DNA of 23,060 bases, from NCBI GenBank assembly GCA_022837485.1, contig JALHHH010000042.1:1-23060 (forward strand), in the 5' to 3' direction. The notes under the pieces were generated by a model, which did not search any database, was not told where the DNA came from, and worked only from the letters and a program-made list of their open reading frames with translations. A program made the position numbers and the translations under genes. The DNA comes from Bacteroidales bacterium. GTDB taxonomy: Bacteria; Bacteroidota; Bacteroidia; Bacteroidales; Lentimicrobiaceae. Shown here one piece after another: positions 7,086-14,589 of the stretch; positions within the stretch are counted from its first letter, which is position 1; the number at the start of each line of letters is the position of its first letter.

Positions 7086-7144
7086 AGCGGGAATTATGAA
7101 ATAACAGTTATTCCAGAAATTTCGTCCGGCATCAGTATCCTTTT

Positions 7145-7468
7145 AATCCTGCTAATCCCGTTAATCCTGCCGAAAAAAAAGAAACCAAGCAAATCCTGTA
7201 AATCCTGTCAAAAAGAGAATCCTGCTAATCCTGTAAATCCTGTAAATCCTGTCAAAAAAGAGAATCCTGCTAATCCTGTAAATCCTGTAAATCCTGTCAA
7301 AAAAAAGAATCCTGCTAATCCTGTAAATCCTGTAAATCCTGTAAATCCTGTCAAAAAAGAGAATCCTGCTAATCCTGTAAATCCTGTCAAAAAGAGAATC
7401 CTGCTAATCCTGTAAATCCTGTAAATCCTGTCAAAAAAAAGAATCCTGCTAATCTTGTAAATCTTGTC
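7145..7468 (+). repeat. Hierarchical 9-mer repeat array (AATCCTGNN)
   Basis: After a degenerate leader (7145-7191), 25 9-mers run from 7192 to 7468. They are ordered as AATCCTGCT, then one to three AATCCTGTA, then AATCCTGTC, then an A-tract spacer of 8-9 nt (A5-8 plus GAG or G). Superunits begin at 7218, 7263, 7308, 7362, 7397 and 7442, so the spacing is 45, 45, 54, 35 and 45 nt. The array fills the gap between the convergent 6591-7049 gene and icmF. It has no unique spacers, so it is not a CRISPR array. The open frames across it are a product of the 9-nt period. Confidence 0.9.
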
Positions 7469-7522
7469 TTTCAGAAAACACCGATCAATACGATTAATCA
7501 TTCCGAGATCCAAAATCCAAAA

Positions 7523-10500
7523 TCACATATTCCTCCTGTACTGCCCTCCTACCCTGAACAACTCCTGCGTGATCTGTCCGAGCGAGCAATATTTTGTCGC
7601 TTCCATCAGGGCTTCAAACACGTTGCCGTTGGAAGCTGCCGTATGATGCAGGTACTTCAGGGCCTGTGCCGCTTCAGGCTGCCAGGTCTTGTGCAGTTCT
7701 TTCAGCATTGTCACCTGATAATCCTTTTCTTCCGGGGTCGAGCGGATTACCTCTGCCGGAATAATGGTGGGCGAGCCTTCCGACGAAAGAAACGTATTCA
7801 CCCCCATAATCGGCAGTTTGCCGTCGTGCTTCAGCTTCTCGTAATAGAGCGACTCTTCCTGAATGCGGCTGCGCTGGTACATGGTTTCCATCGCGCCAAG
7901 CACCCCGCCCCGTTCCGTAAGCCGGTCGAATTCCAACAAAACCGCTTCCTCCACCAGATCGGTTAACTCCTCTATGATAAAGGACCCCTGCAGCGGATTC
8001 TGGTTTTTCGCCAGCCCCAGCTCATGATTGATGATCAGCTGAATGGCCATGGCCCTGCGCACCGACTCCTCGGTAGGCGTGGTGATGGCCTCATCGTAGG
8101 CATTGGTATGCAGCGAATTGCAGTTATCGTAAATGGCATACAGGGCCTGAAGCGTGGTCCGGATATCGTTAAATCCGATCTCCTGCGCGTGCAGCGAGCG
8201 TCCCGAAGTCTGAATATGATACTTCAGCATCTGCGAACGCTCGTTGGCGCCGTATTTCAACTTCATGGCCTTGGCCCAGATCAGCCTGGCCACCCTTCCC
8301 ATCACCGCATACTCGGGATCTATGCCGTTGGAAAAGAAAAACGAGAAGTTCGGGGCAAAATCATCAATCTTCATCCCGCGCGACAGGTAATACTCCACAT
8401 AGGTAAACCCGTTGGCCAGGGTAAGCGCCAGCTGGGTTACCGGATTGGCGCCAGCTTCGGCAATATGGTATCCCGAAATCGACACGGAATAAAAATTCCT
8501 TACGTTATTCCGGATAAAGTAATCCTGCACATCTCCCATCACCTTGAGCGAGAAATCGGTGGAGAAAATGCAGGTGTTCTGGGCCTGATCCTCTTTCAGA
8601 ATATCGGCCTGCACGGTACCCCTGACCTTTGAAATGGTATCGGTTTTTATTTTTTGGTACACCTCAGCCGGTAATACCCGATCGCCGGTTACCCCCAGCA
8701 GCATCAGGCCGAGCCCATCGTTACCTGCAGGCAGCGCACCCTGATAAGCAGGGCGGGCCGTGCCCCTGGCCTTATAAATTGCCGCAATCTTCTTTTCAAC
8801 CTCTGCTTCGAGTCCGTGCTGCCGGATATACAACTCGCACTGCTGATCGATGGCCGCATTCATGAAAAATCCTACCAGTGCCGGAGCCGGTCCGTTGATG
8901 GTCATGCTCACTGAAGTGGCGGCATCCAGCAGGTTGAAACCCGAGTAGAGCTTTTTGGCATCGTCGAGACAAGCCACCGAAACGCCGGCATTCCCGATTT
9001 TTCCGTAAATATCGGGCCGCACGTCGGGATCGGCACCGTAAAGTGTAACCGAATCGAAGGCGGTGGAGAGCCTGCGCGCCGGCATTCCTGCCGATACGTA
9101 ATGAAACCGCTTATTGGTGCGTTCCGGTCCGCCTTCGCCGGCAAACATGCGGGTAGGATCTTCGTTTTCGCGTTTGAAGGGATAAACCCCGGAGGCATAG
9201 GGAAACTCCCCCGGAACATTCTCGCGCAGGTTCCATTTCAGAATATCGCCCCAGCTGTGATAGCGCGGCATGGAGATTTTGGGCACCCTGGTATGCGAAA
9301 GCGATTCCGAAAAGGTCTGTACCTTAATTTCTTTCCCCCTCACACTATAGCTGTATTCCGGATCGCTGAACCGCTTTTTCTTCTCTTCCCACGATCCGAT
9401 AACCGCCAGATGGTCTTCACCAAGCGATTTCCGGAGTGCCTCCATCCGTTGTAGAATGGTTTCCGGAACGTCCTGCGATTCCTTTTTCAGCAGGCTACCG
9501 GCCTGTTCCAGCGATTGGAGCTCGGCGGCCTCTTTTGCCAGCCTGTCTGTCAACGCGTTGTAATTTCGGACGGTATCGCTGATTTCCGAAAGATAACGTA
9601 CCCTCGAAGGCAGGATGATGGTAATAGTGCCATGTTCTTCTCCGGCAATAATTTCAAACGGTTTGAAAGCCTTGCCTGCTTTGGCATTCATAAGCGAAAT
9701 AAGATGATTGAACAGCCTGTTTACTCCCGCATCGTTGAACTGCGAAGCCCGGGTGGCAAATACCGGCAGCGAATCAGGTTCATCGTCCCAGCGCTTGTGG
9801 TTGCGGACGAACTGCTTTTTAACATCCCGCAAGGCATCAGCGGCTCCGCGCTTGTCCGACTTATTGATGGCGATCACATCGGCAAAATCAAGCATGTCGA
9901 TCTTTTCGAGCTGGGAGGCGGCTCCGTATTCCGGTGTCATCACATACAGAGAGAGATCGGCATAATCCACAATCTCGGTATCGCTCTGTCCGATGCCCGA
10001 ACTTTCGAGTATCACCATATCAAAACCTGCGTTCTTTACAATACAAACGGCATCGCTGATGTATTTCGACAATGCCAGGTTGGCCTGCCGGGTGGCCATG
10101 CTGCGCATAAAAACCTGAGGCGAATTGATCGCATTCATGCGGATGCGGTCGCCCAGCAGCGCCCCTCCGCTCTTGCGGCGGGTCGGATCAACAGAGAGGA
10201 TTGCCAGCTTCTTTTCGGGATTGGCCAGCAGAAACCGGCGCACCAACTCATCCACCAGCGACGATTTCCCGGCACCGCCCGTACCGGTAACCCCAAGCAC
10301 GGGGCTCGAAAGGGTACTGCATGTACTCCGCAGTTCCCGGGTAATCACTTTTGCCTTGTCGGGATGGTTTTCCGCAGCACTGATGAGGGAAGCGATGGCA
10401 CGCACATTCCCGGAGCGAATAACCTCCGCATCAATACCGTTAAGATTTCCGGCTTCGAAATCAGCCTTCCGGAGCAGGTCGTTGATCATCCCCTGCAGGC

Positions 10501-10891
10501 CCATTTTACGGCCATCGTCGGGCGAGTATATCCTGGCGATTCCGTATTGGTGAAGCTCTTCGGCCTCGTGGGGAAGAATAACACCTCCGCCTCCGCCGAA
10601 AATCCGGATGTGACCGCAACCGGCCTCCTGCAGCAGGTCGTACATGTATTTGAAATACTCCATATGCCCACCCTGGTAGGAGGTAATGGCAATGGCCTGT
10701 ACATCCTCCTGAATGGCACACTGTACCACCTCCTGAACGGAACGGTCGTGACCCAGGTGAATAACTTCTGCTCCCGACGACTGAAGGATTCTGCGCATCA
10801 CGTTGATGGCCGCATCGTGTCCGTCGAATAAGGAGGCAGCCGTTACGATCCGGATGTGGTTTTTGGGCTTGTACGCTGTGTTTTCCTGCAT
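7523..10891 (-). CDS. icmF: Fused isobutyryl-CoA mutase (B12-binding, G-protein chaperone and mutase domains)
   Basis: 1122 residues. IcmF interconverts isobutyryl-CoA and n-butyryl-CoA (and in some cases isovaleryl- and pivalyl-CoA) using adenosylcobalamin. The B12-binding domain is at ~10-145, with DGHDAAIN (axial His25). The MeaB/MeaI-type GTPase at ~195-420 has GTGGAGKSS (Lys209), DPTRRKSGG, ESSGIGQSD and NKSD. The mutase TIM barrel is at ~560-1122. Specificity residues point to isobutyryl- rather than methylmalonyl-CoA: Phe583 in RMFAGEGG (Tyr in methylmalonyl-CoA mutase) and Gln771 in EDQAQNTCIF (Arg in methylmalonyl-CoA mutase). All domains appear intact. It is transcribed alone, with no acyl-CoA dehydrogenase or epimerase gene beside it here. 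Its GC content is higher than that of the T9SS genes at 3393-5681. Confidence 0.95.
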   Translation of the reverse strand: MQENTAYKPKNHIRIVTAASLFDGHDAAINVMRRILQSSGAEVIHLGHDRSVQEVVQCAIQEDVQAIAITSYQGGHMEYFKYMYDLLQEAGCGHIRIFGGGGGVILPHEAEELHQYGIARIYSPDDGRKMGLQGMINDLLRKADFEAGNLNGIDAEVIRSGNVRAIASLISAAENHPDKAKVITRELRSTCSTLSSPVLGVTGTGGAGKSSLVDELVRRFLLANPEKKLAILSVDPTRRKSGGALLGDRIRMNAINSPQVFMRSMATRQANLALSKYISDAVCIVKNAGFDMVILESSGIGQSDTEIVDYADLSLYVMTPEYGAASQLEKIDMLDFADVIAINKSDKRGAADALRDVKKQFVRNHKRWDDEPDSLPVFATRASQFNDAGVNRLFNHLISLMNAKAGKAFKPFEIIAGEEHGTITIILPSRVRYLSEISDTVRNYNALTDRLAKEAAELQSLEQAGSLLKKESQDVPETILQRMEALRKSLGEDHLAVIGSWEEKKKRFSDPEYSYSVRGKEIKVQTFSESLSHTRVPKISMPRYHSWGDILKWNLRENVPGEFPYASGVYPFKRENEDPTRMFAGEGGPERTNKRFHYVSAGMPARRLSTAFDSVTLYGADPDVRPDIYGKIGNAGVSVACLDDAKKLYSGFNLLDAATSVSMTINGPAPALVGFFMNAAIDQQCELYIRQHGLEAEVEKKIAAIYKARGTARPAYQGALPAGNDGLGLMLLGVTGDRVLPAEVYQKIKTDTISKVRGTVQADILKEDQAQNTCIFSTDFSLKVMGDVQDYFIRNNVRNFYSVSISGYHIAEAGANPVTQLALTLANGFTYVEYYLSRGMKIDDFAPNFSFFFSNGIDPEYAVMGRVARLIWAKAMKLKYGANERSQMLKYHIQTSGRSLHAQEIGFNDIRTTLQALYAIYDNCNSLHTNAYDEAITTPTEESVRRAMAIQLIINHELGLAKNQNPLQGSFIIEELTDLVEEAVLLEFDRLTERGGVLGAMETMYQRSRIQEESLYYEKLKHDGKLPIMGVNTFLSSEGSPTIIPAEVIRSTPEEKDYQVTMLKELHKTWQPEAAQALKYLHHTAASNGNVFEALMEATKYCSLGQITQELFRVGGQYRRNM

Positions 10892-11040
10892 GAGTGGCTG
10901 TTAAGGCAGGGAGTATCAATCCCTGAGTAAGAGTATGTTTTAATATTTATTCCCGACTAAGGGCCGGAGCTCAGGCTTATTAGTAAATAATCCCATAAAC
11001 CGGGCAGACCCGGGCAGTAACGGAGACTTCCGAACGTTTG

Positions 11041-11060
11041 TAGTGCAAACGATTGCACTA
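11041..11060. promoter_or_regulatory. Palindromic operator candidate, LacI-family type
   Basis: TAGTGCAA (11041-11048) and TTGCACTA (11053-11060) are perfect inverted arms around ACGA. The core TGCAAACGATTGCA fits the central-CpG form TGnAAnCGnTTnCA typical of LacI-family operators. It lies about 150 bp upstream of icmF and about 300 bp upstream of the carboxypeptidase. No LacI-type gene is in the window. Confidence 0.4.
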
Positions 11061-11313
11061 ACAATCGGGGAGGCAGTTTGGTTCGAAACCTGCTATACCC
11101 TGAAACCCAATCACTACTTTCCATTGCCGAAGGTTGTACATCAAAAAATATTAATTTGATCAGAGGTCCGGGGTACAAATCTCAATTTTCATGATACAAA
11201 AACCCCGATAATTGTACCATCCGATTGGTTATCAACAATATAATTAAGCAATCATCCATATTGATTTTAAAATCATATTTCAGTGGTATACGCAATTTCT
11301 TGCAAAAAAACTG

Positions 11314-11321
11314 TACGTTTG
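11314..11321 (+). promoter_or_regulatory. Candidate -7 box (TACGTTTG) for the carboxypeptidase gene
   Basis: Exact TAnnTTTG match, 36 nt upstream of the ATG at 11358, predicting a ~30-nt leader. No clear -33 TTTG at canonical spacing. Confidence 0.4.
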
Positions 11322-11357
11322 TGATTACCTATATAACCAGGCCCAACATCACTCTTT

Positions 11358-13730
11358 ATGAAAAAGTTTTTTTTACTCCCGACCCTGTTGTTTTTTCTTG
11401 CTCTTGCCACCAGTGCACAACAGGAAAAATATTCACAAGTGAAGATCTTTGCCGGTCCTGAAGATTTTCCTGCGCTTGCCCGCCTGGGTATCGCCCTGAA
11501 TGCAGGTTTCTTCGATGCTAAAGAAAGTACCTATACTACTGCCCTTACGCCGGACGAATTGCTCGCGCTTGAGTCTCTGAACCTGAATCACATTGTAGAG
11601 ATTGACGACCTGGCTGCCTATTATGCTGCCAGAAATACCGGAATGGATATTAAGCAGGCAAAAAAGCAGGCCATGCAATCCCCATCCGACTATCCGGTTC
11701 CGTATAATTTTGAACTTGGATCCTGCGGCGGGTTCAGTACGGTGGATGAATGCTATGAGCATCTGGATCTTATGTTTAATCTTTTCCCCGACCTGATTAC
11801 GGAGAAACAGCCCATTTCAGAAATAACCACCATACAGGGAAGGCCGGTTTATTACGTAAAAATTTCCGATAATCCGAATGAGAGCGAGCAGGAGCCCCAG
11901 GTACTTTATACCGGAATGCATCATGCCAGGGAGCCCATTGGAATGCAGCATCTGCTCTATTACATGTATTACCTCCTCGAAAATTATGAAACCAACGAAG
12001 AGATTCGCACACTGGTCGACAATACCGAAATGTACTTTGTTCCGGTATTCAACGTCGACGGTTATCTTCACAACATCAGTACCAATCCTAACGGTGGTGG
12101 AATGTGGCGCAAAAACCGCAGACAGAACACAGGAGGTTCGTTTGGCGTGGATCTGAACCGCAATTACGGACTCGGCTGGGGATGGGACAACGAAGGCTCA
12201 TCTCCCTATCCCTCCCAGGATACCTACCGCGGAACCGGACCATTCTCGGAACCGGAAACACAGGCTATGAAGGAGTTCTGCGAAAATCATGATTTTAAAA
12301 TTGCATTGAACTACCATTCATACAGCAATCTTCTGCTTTACGCCTGGGGCTACATCCCTGAATCAACACCCGACGAAAACGCTTTCGCGGAATATTCCCG
12401 AAGAATGACAGCAGATAACCGGTATACGTACGGACCTTCAAGTACAACCATTTACATTTCGAACGGCGGATCCGACGACTGGATGTACGGCGAACAAACG
12501 ACCAAAAACAAAATCCTGGCCTATACCCCGGAAGTAGGAAGTCAGGGAGATGGCTTCTGGCCTGCCGTTAGCCGAATCATCCCCCAATGCCAGGAAAACA
12601 TGATCCAGAGCATACTTGCTGCCCGCTATTCAGGACCTTACGCTGAGATCAGGGATAACACCCCCGTTATTATCCCCGATAAATCGTCGTGGATTAAATT
12701 CGACCTTACCCGTCTGGGACAGACCCCGGCCTCGTATGTTGTTTCGGTAACGCCTCTGGACGATAATTTTGCTTCATGGGGTGACCCCGTTTCTGTTCAG
12801 AACCTGGATGTCCTTCAAACCAAAACCGACTCCATACCCTTCGAACTGGCCGCTCATGTGCGAAACGGCGATACCCTCACGTATGTTATTTCCATTGAAA
12901 ACGGAATGTACACAACACACGATACCATTGTCCGCTATTACGGAACTCCTGTGGTTGTCTTTTACGACGATTTCCCCGATACGGAAAAATGGAACGGACA
13001 GTGGGGGCTGTATTCTACCTTCCCCTACTCAGCACCTTATTCCATAGCCGACTCACCACTCGGTAATTATACAAACAACGCAAACACTTCGTTTACTATG
13101 GAGGAGGAGGCCGACCTTACCAATGCCTCCGTCGCCATCCTGAATTTTGTCGCCCGCTGGCGAATAGAAGCAGGCTACGATTACGTTCAGCTGAAATTGT
13201 CGGCCGACAACGGAGCAAGCTGGACTCCCCTTCAGGGTCGATACAGCAACACGGGAACCATGTACCAGATACAGGGAGAACCCGTCTACGATGACATACA
13301 GGCAAACTGGGTTCGTGAGGAGATCAACATCAGCGAATATGCCGGACAAAAAATAAAACTCCGGTTTACCCTTCGCAGCGATGCCAACACCATTGCCGAC
13401 GGCTTCTATTTCGACGACCTGGGAATTACCATCATCGATATCACCACCAATCTGGAAAACAAAGGCATAAACCCGGAATATTATCTATCCGATCCCCGGC
13501 CGAATCCCGGAACCGGTATAATTTTCTTTGAAACAAATCTTCCAGCGGGCAATGGAAATGCGATGATACGAATTACCGATGCTGCCGGGAAATCGGTTAT
13601 GGAAATTCCTGTTAATCAGGGAGACAGTCAAGTAAGTGCAGCCATTGAAAACCTCCGGAACGGACTGTATCTGTGCCACCTTATTCAGGGCCAGCGCATT
13701 CTGGGCACTTCAAAGCTCCTGAAACTATAA
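11358..13730 (+). CDS. T9SS-exported M14-family zinc carboxypeptidase
   Basis: 790 residues. The signal peptide is FFLLPTLLFFLALATSAQ, and a ~90-residue propeptide-like region follows. The M14 peptidase domain (~115-415) has zinc ligands His189 and Glu192 in HHAREP and His320 in ALNYHSYSN, the substrate-binding RKNRR and GVDLNRNYG segments, and the catalytic Glu392 in YTPEVGS. All are intact, so it should be an active extracellular metallocarboxypeptidase. A jelly-roll/MAM-like region follows (~530-690), and a T9SS type A sorting domain ends the protein (~709-790; DPRPNPGTGIIFFETNL ... NGLYLCHLIQG). The gene stands alone, divergent from icmF and convergent with the glycosylase gene 5 nt beyond its stop. 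A role in acquiring amino acids from peptides is inferred. Confidence 0.93.
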   Translation: MKKFFLLPTLLFFLALATSAQQEKYSQVKIFAGPEDFPALARLGIALNAGFFDAKESTYTTALTPDELLALESLNLNHIVEIDDLAAYYAARNTGMDIKQAKKQAMQSPSDYPVPYNFELGSCGGFSTVDECYEHLDLMFNLFPDLITEKQPISEITTIQGRPVYYVKISDNPNESEQEPQVLYTGMHHAREPIGMQHLLYYMYYLLENYETNEEIRTLVDNTEMYFVPVFNVDGYLHNISTNPNGGGMWRKNRRQNTGGSFGVDLNRNYGLGWGWDNEGSSPYPSQDTYRGTGPFSEPETQAMKEFCENHDFKIALNYHSYSNLLLYAWGYIPESTPDENAFAEYSRRMTADNRYTYGPSSTTIYISNGGSDDWMYGEQTTKNKILAYTPEVGSQGDGFWPAVSRIIPQCQENMIQSILAARYSGPYAEIRDNTPVIIPDKSSWIKFDLTRLGQTPASYVVSVTPLDDNFASWGDPVSVQNLDVLQTKTDSIPFELAAHVRNGDTLTYVISIENGMYTTHDTIVRYYGTPVVVFYDDFPDTEKWNGQWGLYSTFPYSAPYSIADSPLGNYTNNANTSFTMEEEADLTNASVAILNFVARWRIEAGYDYVQLKLSADNGASWTPLQGRYSNTGTMYQIQGEPVYDDIQANWVREEINISEYAGQKIKLRFTLRSDANTIADGFYFDDLGITIIDITTNLENKGINPEYYLSDPRPNPGTGIIFFETNLPAGNGNAMIRITDAAGKSVMEIPVNQGDSQVSAAIENLRNGLYLCHLIQGQRILGTSKLLKL

Positions 13731-13735
13731 GTAAA

Positions 13736-14458
13736 TCAGGGTTTTACCGATCGTTTAAAGCGGGCTTTGCCCGCTTTATCCATTTTTTCGCAGGCATACT
13801 GGAAAATAAGCCGGGGTGCGGTGTCTTTCCATTTAAGCAGGAAAGTTTCTGTTTCTGCATTTTTAAGTTTCCATGCTTCGCGCAGAAACCAGCCCATGCC
13901 CTGATGAACCTCCCGTTCAGGATCAGACATCAGCGGCTCAAGGAATGTGAAAAGCTCCGGATAAGCAACACCGGTCTTTAAAAGTTTGATGAATGTCACC
14001 GGCACACAGCGGCGCTGAAATTTATAGGGCGATGTAACCCATCCCCTGAAATCCTCCTTTCCCATCAAATCCTGCTTCATCAGTTCGGGCAGGAAAAACA
14101 TCCCAAGATAATCGGCATGGGCCCAGTTGCGGATACCTGTTTCAAACAGGTTTTCAATCCGCTGAATATCTGTTTTTTGTAGCTTATCTTTTACCAGGGA
14201 TAAAAGAATCAGTACAAAGGAAGTTTCCTCGTATTTGCCGCTTTTCATCAGCAAGGGGGCTGTATCAAAAACCAGGTCAACCGTAAGATTACCGGCTTTC
14301 TTAAGCTCGTCCTTCTTTGCATCCATCAGCGCCTGGCTGAGGCCCCAGGCATCATACACCCCTTCTTTGAAATAGCGGGAATATTTTGTAACAAGTTCAG
14401 GATTCGCATGTTCAATGCAATAACTTTTCAGTTCCTGGAAAAGTTCTTCTGCTTTCAT
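13736..14458 (-). CDS. DNA alkylation repair protein, AlkD-like HEAT-repeat glycosylase
   Basis: 240 residues from ATG 14458. The frame extends 26 codons further upstream, but the family starts near MKAEELFQEL. It is all alpha-helical, as expected for the ALK (HEAT-like) repeats of AlkC/AlkD enzymes, which excise positively charged alkylated purines such as N3- and N7-alkylated bases without flipping them. The active-site pattern is conserved: Trp112 and Asp116 (NWAHAD), Arg149/Arg150 (FQRRCVPV) and Trp190 (QGMGWFLRE). These align with the Trp-x3-Asp, Arg and Trp of AlkD. There is no signal peptide. It is divergent from the TPR regulator and its 3' end overlaps the terminator hairpin of the carboxypeptidase gene. 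Confidence 0.9.
   Translation of the reverse strand: MKAEELFQELKSYCIEHANPELVTKYSRYFKEGVYDAWGLSQALMDAKKDELKKAGNLTVDLVFDTAPLLMKSGKYEETSFVLILLSLVKDKLQKTDIQRIENLFETGIRNWAHADYLGMFFLPELMKQDLMGKEDFRGWVTSPYKFQRRCVPVTFIKLLKTGVAYPELFTFLEPLMSDPEREVHQGMGWFLREAWKLKNAETETFLLKWKDTAPRLIFQYACEKMDKAGKARFKRSVKP
13756..13778 (+). terminator. Intrinsic terminator of the carboxypeptidase gene, embedded in the opposing gene
   Basis: TAAAGCGGG (13756-13764) and CCCGCTTTA (13770-13778) form a perfect 9-bp stem with a 5-nt loop, followed within a few bases by a T-run (13783-13788). It starts 26 nt after the carboxypeptidase stop and overlaps the last codons of the minus-strand gene. Confidence 0.65.
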
Positions 14459-14553
14459 AAAATCAGTTTGGATCAAATAAACCGGACACCTGTTCAAAAA
14501 TACTATTATCCCGATAAATATGTACACAGAAAGCAAACTATTCGTGATTTATT

Positions 14554-14561
14554 TAACTTTG
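14554..14561 (+). promoter_or_regulatory. Candidate -7 box (TAACTTTG) for the TPR/HTH gene
   Basis: Exact TAnnTTTG match, 28 nt upstream of the TTG start at 14590, predicting a leader of about 20 nt. It supports the TTG start because no in-frame ATG lies upstream before a stop at 14563. Confidence 0.45.
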
Positions 14562-14589
14562 CTAATCACAACACCTTAAACTTATCTTT

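Larger units (their letters stand above)
10892..11357. promoter_or_regulatory. Divergent promoter region icmF / M14 carboxypeptidase
   Basis: A 466-bp spacer. It contains a small hairpin in the icmF leader (CAGGGA 10907-10912 with TCCCTG 10920-10925), a LacI-type palindrome (11041-11060) and a -7 box for the plus-strand gene (11314-11321). Short frames in it (10957-11178 minus, 11225-11461 plus) show no family resemblance. A T-arm-like GGTTCGAAACC near 11090 is not part of a tRNA cloverleaf. Confidence 0.5.

Noticed and set aside
7145..7468. CRISPR array
   Set aside because: Repeats are contiguous 9-mers with near-identical A-tract spacers; there are no unique spacers and no cas genes.
7208..7513. 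101-codon minus-strand frame across the 9-mer array encoding TGFTGFTGLAGF-type repeats
   Set aside because: The frame is a by-product of a repeat with a 9-nt period; a plus-strand frame across the same units is also open, and 8-nt spacers break register.
9515..10831. 438-codon plus-strand frame opposite icmF
   Set aside because: It is a shadow of the icmF coding strand: the minus strand carries intact cobalamin-binding and GTPase motifs, while this frame gives His/Gly/Arg-rich sequence with no motif.
10892..11040. Cobalamin riboswitch upstream of icmF
   Set aside because: Only a short AGCCACT similarity and one small hairpin are seen; the conserved B12-box core and multi-stem layout are not apparent.
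11080..11105. tRNA-like T-arm (GGTTCGAAACC)
   Set aside because: No acceptor stem, D-arm or anticodon arm can be drawn around it.
14459..14536. 26-codon N-terminal extension of the AlkD-like protein
   Set aside because: The extension (VYIFIGIIVFLNRCPVYLIQ) is hydrophobic and unlike a cytoplasmic repair enzyme; the family begins near MKAEELF.
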